55,009 nt of DNA from an uncultured Pelagibacteraceae bacterium (lineage in GTDB: Bacteria > Pseudomonadota > Alphaproteobacteria > Pelagibacterales > Pelagibacteraceae): positions 1 to 55,009 of the forward strand of contig CACMDB010000007.1 of assembly GCA_902612325.1 (NCBI GenBank). Reading direction: 5' to 3'. Each line of letters starts with the position of its first letter. The first letter of the stretch is position 1. Of this stretch, positions 54,407 to 55,009 are shown piece by piece. The notes beneath the pieces were generated by a model. That model was given only the letters and a program-made list of their open reading frames with translations, was not told the origin of the DNA and did no database searches. The translations under genes and the position numbers were made by a program.

Positions 54407-55009
54407 ATGAAAAAATTATTATCAGTTGTAACAGGTCTAATTTTTATGATCAGCACAAGTGTTTTTGCTGAGGAAAAATTAACCATTGAAAAACAATTAG
54501 TTGGAATTGTTGGTGCAATTTCGGGAACTGTTAAAACTGAAACAAGAGAATTAAAAGCTGGTGATAAGATTTATTTAAATGAAACAATTGTTGCTGGGGC
54601 TGGATCTGGTACACAAATTTTACTTTTAGACCAATCAACTTTTACTATAGGTGAAGACTCTGAAGTTGTAATGGATACATTTATTTTTGATCCAGCAACG
54701 AATGATGGAAAAATTGTTGCAAGCGTTAAACAAGGAAGCTTAAAAGTAATCTCAGGTTTGATTAGTAAAAAAGATCCTGATAGTTTAACTGTCGAAGTAC
54801 CAGAAGGAACACTTGGTTCTAGGGGAACAGAATTTCAAACAATCGTATCAAAAGGTAGAACGGATACTTTATTAATTGGTCCGGGAAAAAATAATACTTT
54901 AGGAATGAGACCTGGAGCAGTGCTTATTGGAAATAGTTTAGGCTCAACTTTACTTGATAATCCTTATAGCATGGCTTCCATGACGAAAGGTAAGGCACCA
55001 GGGCAAGCA
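54407..55009 (+). CDS. FecR-domain secreted protein, truncated by the window end
   Basis: The first 201 residues are visible: a signal peptide (about 1-20), then a FecR-type domain with GIVGAISGTV, LKAGDKIYLNETIVAGAGSG, LLLDQSTFTIGEDSEVVMD, SVKQGSLKVISG and VPEGTLGSRGTEFQ. The pattern is typical of secreted FecR-domain proteins rather than of FecI-linked regulators, because the signal peptide is cleavable and no sigma factor is near. The frame runs open past the right edge. It follows the TPR-barrel gene after a 99-base A/T-rich gap. Confidence 0.82.
   Translation, partial: MKKLLSVVTGLIFMISTSVFAEEKLTIEKQLVGIVGAISGTVKTETRELKAGDKIYLNETIVAGAGSGTQILLLDQSTFTIGEDSEVVMDTFIFDPATNDGKIVASVKQGSLKVISGLISKKDPDSLTVEVPEGTLGSRGTEFQTIVSKGRTDTLLIGPGKNNTLGMRPGAVLIGNSLGSTLLDNPYSMASMTKGKAPGQA

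Overview
The window is very AT-rich, tightly packed and free of mobile elements. It fits a streamlined marine alphaproteobacterium, most likely Pelagibacterales (SAR11) or a close relative. The grounds are the split, permuted tmRNA typical of Alphaproteobacteria, the flavin-dependent thymidylate synthase ThyX, the hflK-hflC-DUF2065-Do protease order, and single-digit gene spacing with many 1-26 bp overlaps. The taxonomic placement is inference from gene content and composition; no search was run.

Layout. 1-3.7 kb: a gene tail, a membrane-anchored sugar-dehydrogenase-like propeller, two-piece tmRNA, thyX and mrp. 3.7-8.2 kb: membrane protein quality control (hflK, hflC, DUF2065, Do-like protease) running into miaA. 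8.3-13.3 kb: branched-chain amino acid synthesis (ilvI, ilvH, ilvC, leuA). 13.3-19.1 kb: the rod-shape elongasome (mreB, mreC, mreD, PBP2, rodA). 19.1-23.8 kb: an overlapping accessory operon (D-amino-acid dehydrogenase-like FAD enzyme, EamA transporter, 2-hydroxyacid dehydrogenase, class IV-like deacetylase, MsrB, small membrane protein).

From 23.9 kb almost to the end lies a type IV pilus locus: pilT and minor pseudopilins with pilY1 (23.9-33.8 kb), prepilin peptidase pilD, a fused pilM-pilN followed by pilO, pilP, pilQ, pilB and pilC (37.6-45.8 kb), and three pilin-like genes (48.0-50.7 kb). Embedded in it is a partner-switching signalling set: two PP2C/SpoIIE-type phosphatases (one behind a GAF domain, one fused to a complete ammonium transporter), two tandem STAS antagonists and one RsbW-like HATPase. 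No sigma factor is present. The STAS-STAS-kinase genes share a minus-strand operon with a pilin and a propeller/beta-barrel surface protein, divergent from two more pilins and the Amt-phosphatase. My main hypothesis is that ammonium status, sensed by the transporter-phosphatase, controls pilin or surface-protein output through this switch.

The only long gene-free stretch (37092-37630) is upstream of pilMN. It carries eight copies of an 11-bp element, four in each orientation, mostly paired at 20-23 bp spacing, which looks like a dedicated regulatory region. The window ends with a TPR/beta-barrel outer-membrane protein and a truncated FecR-domain protein.
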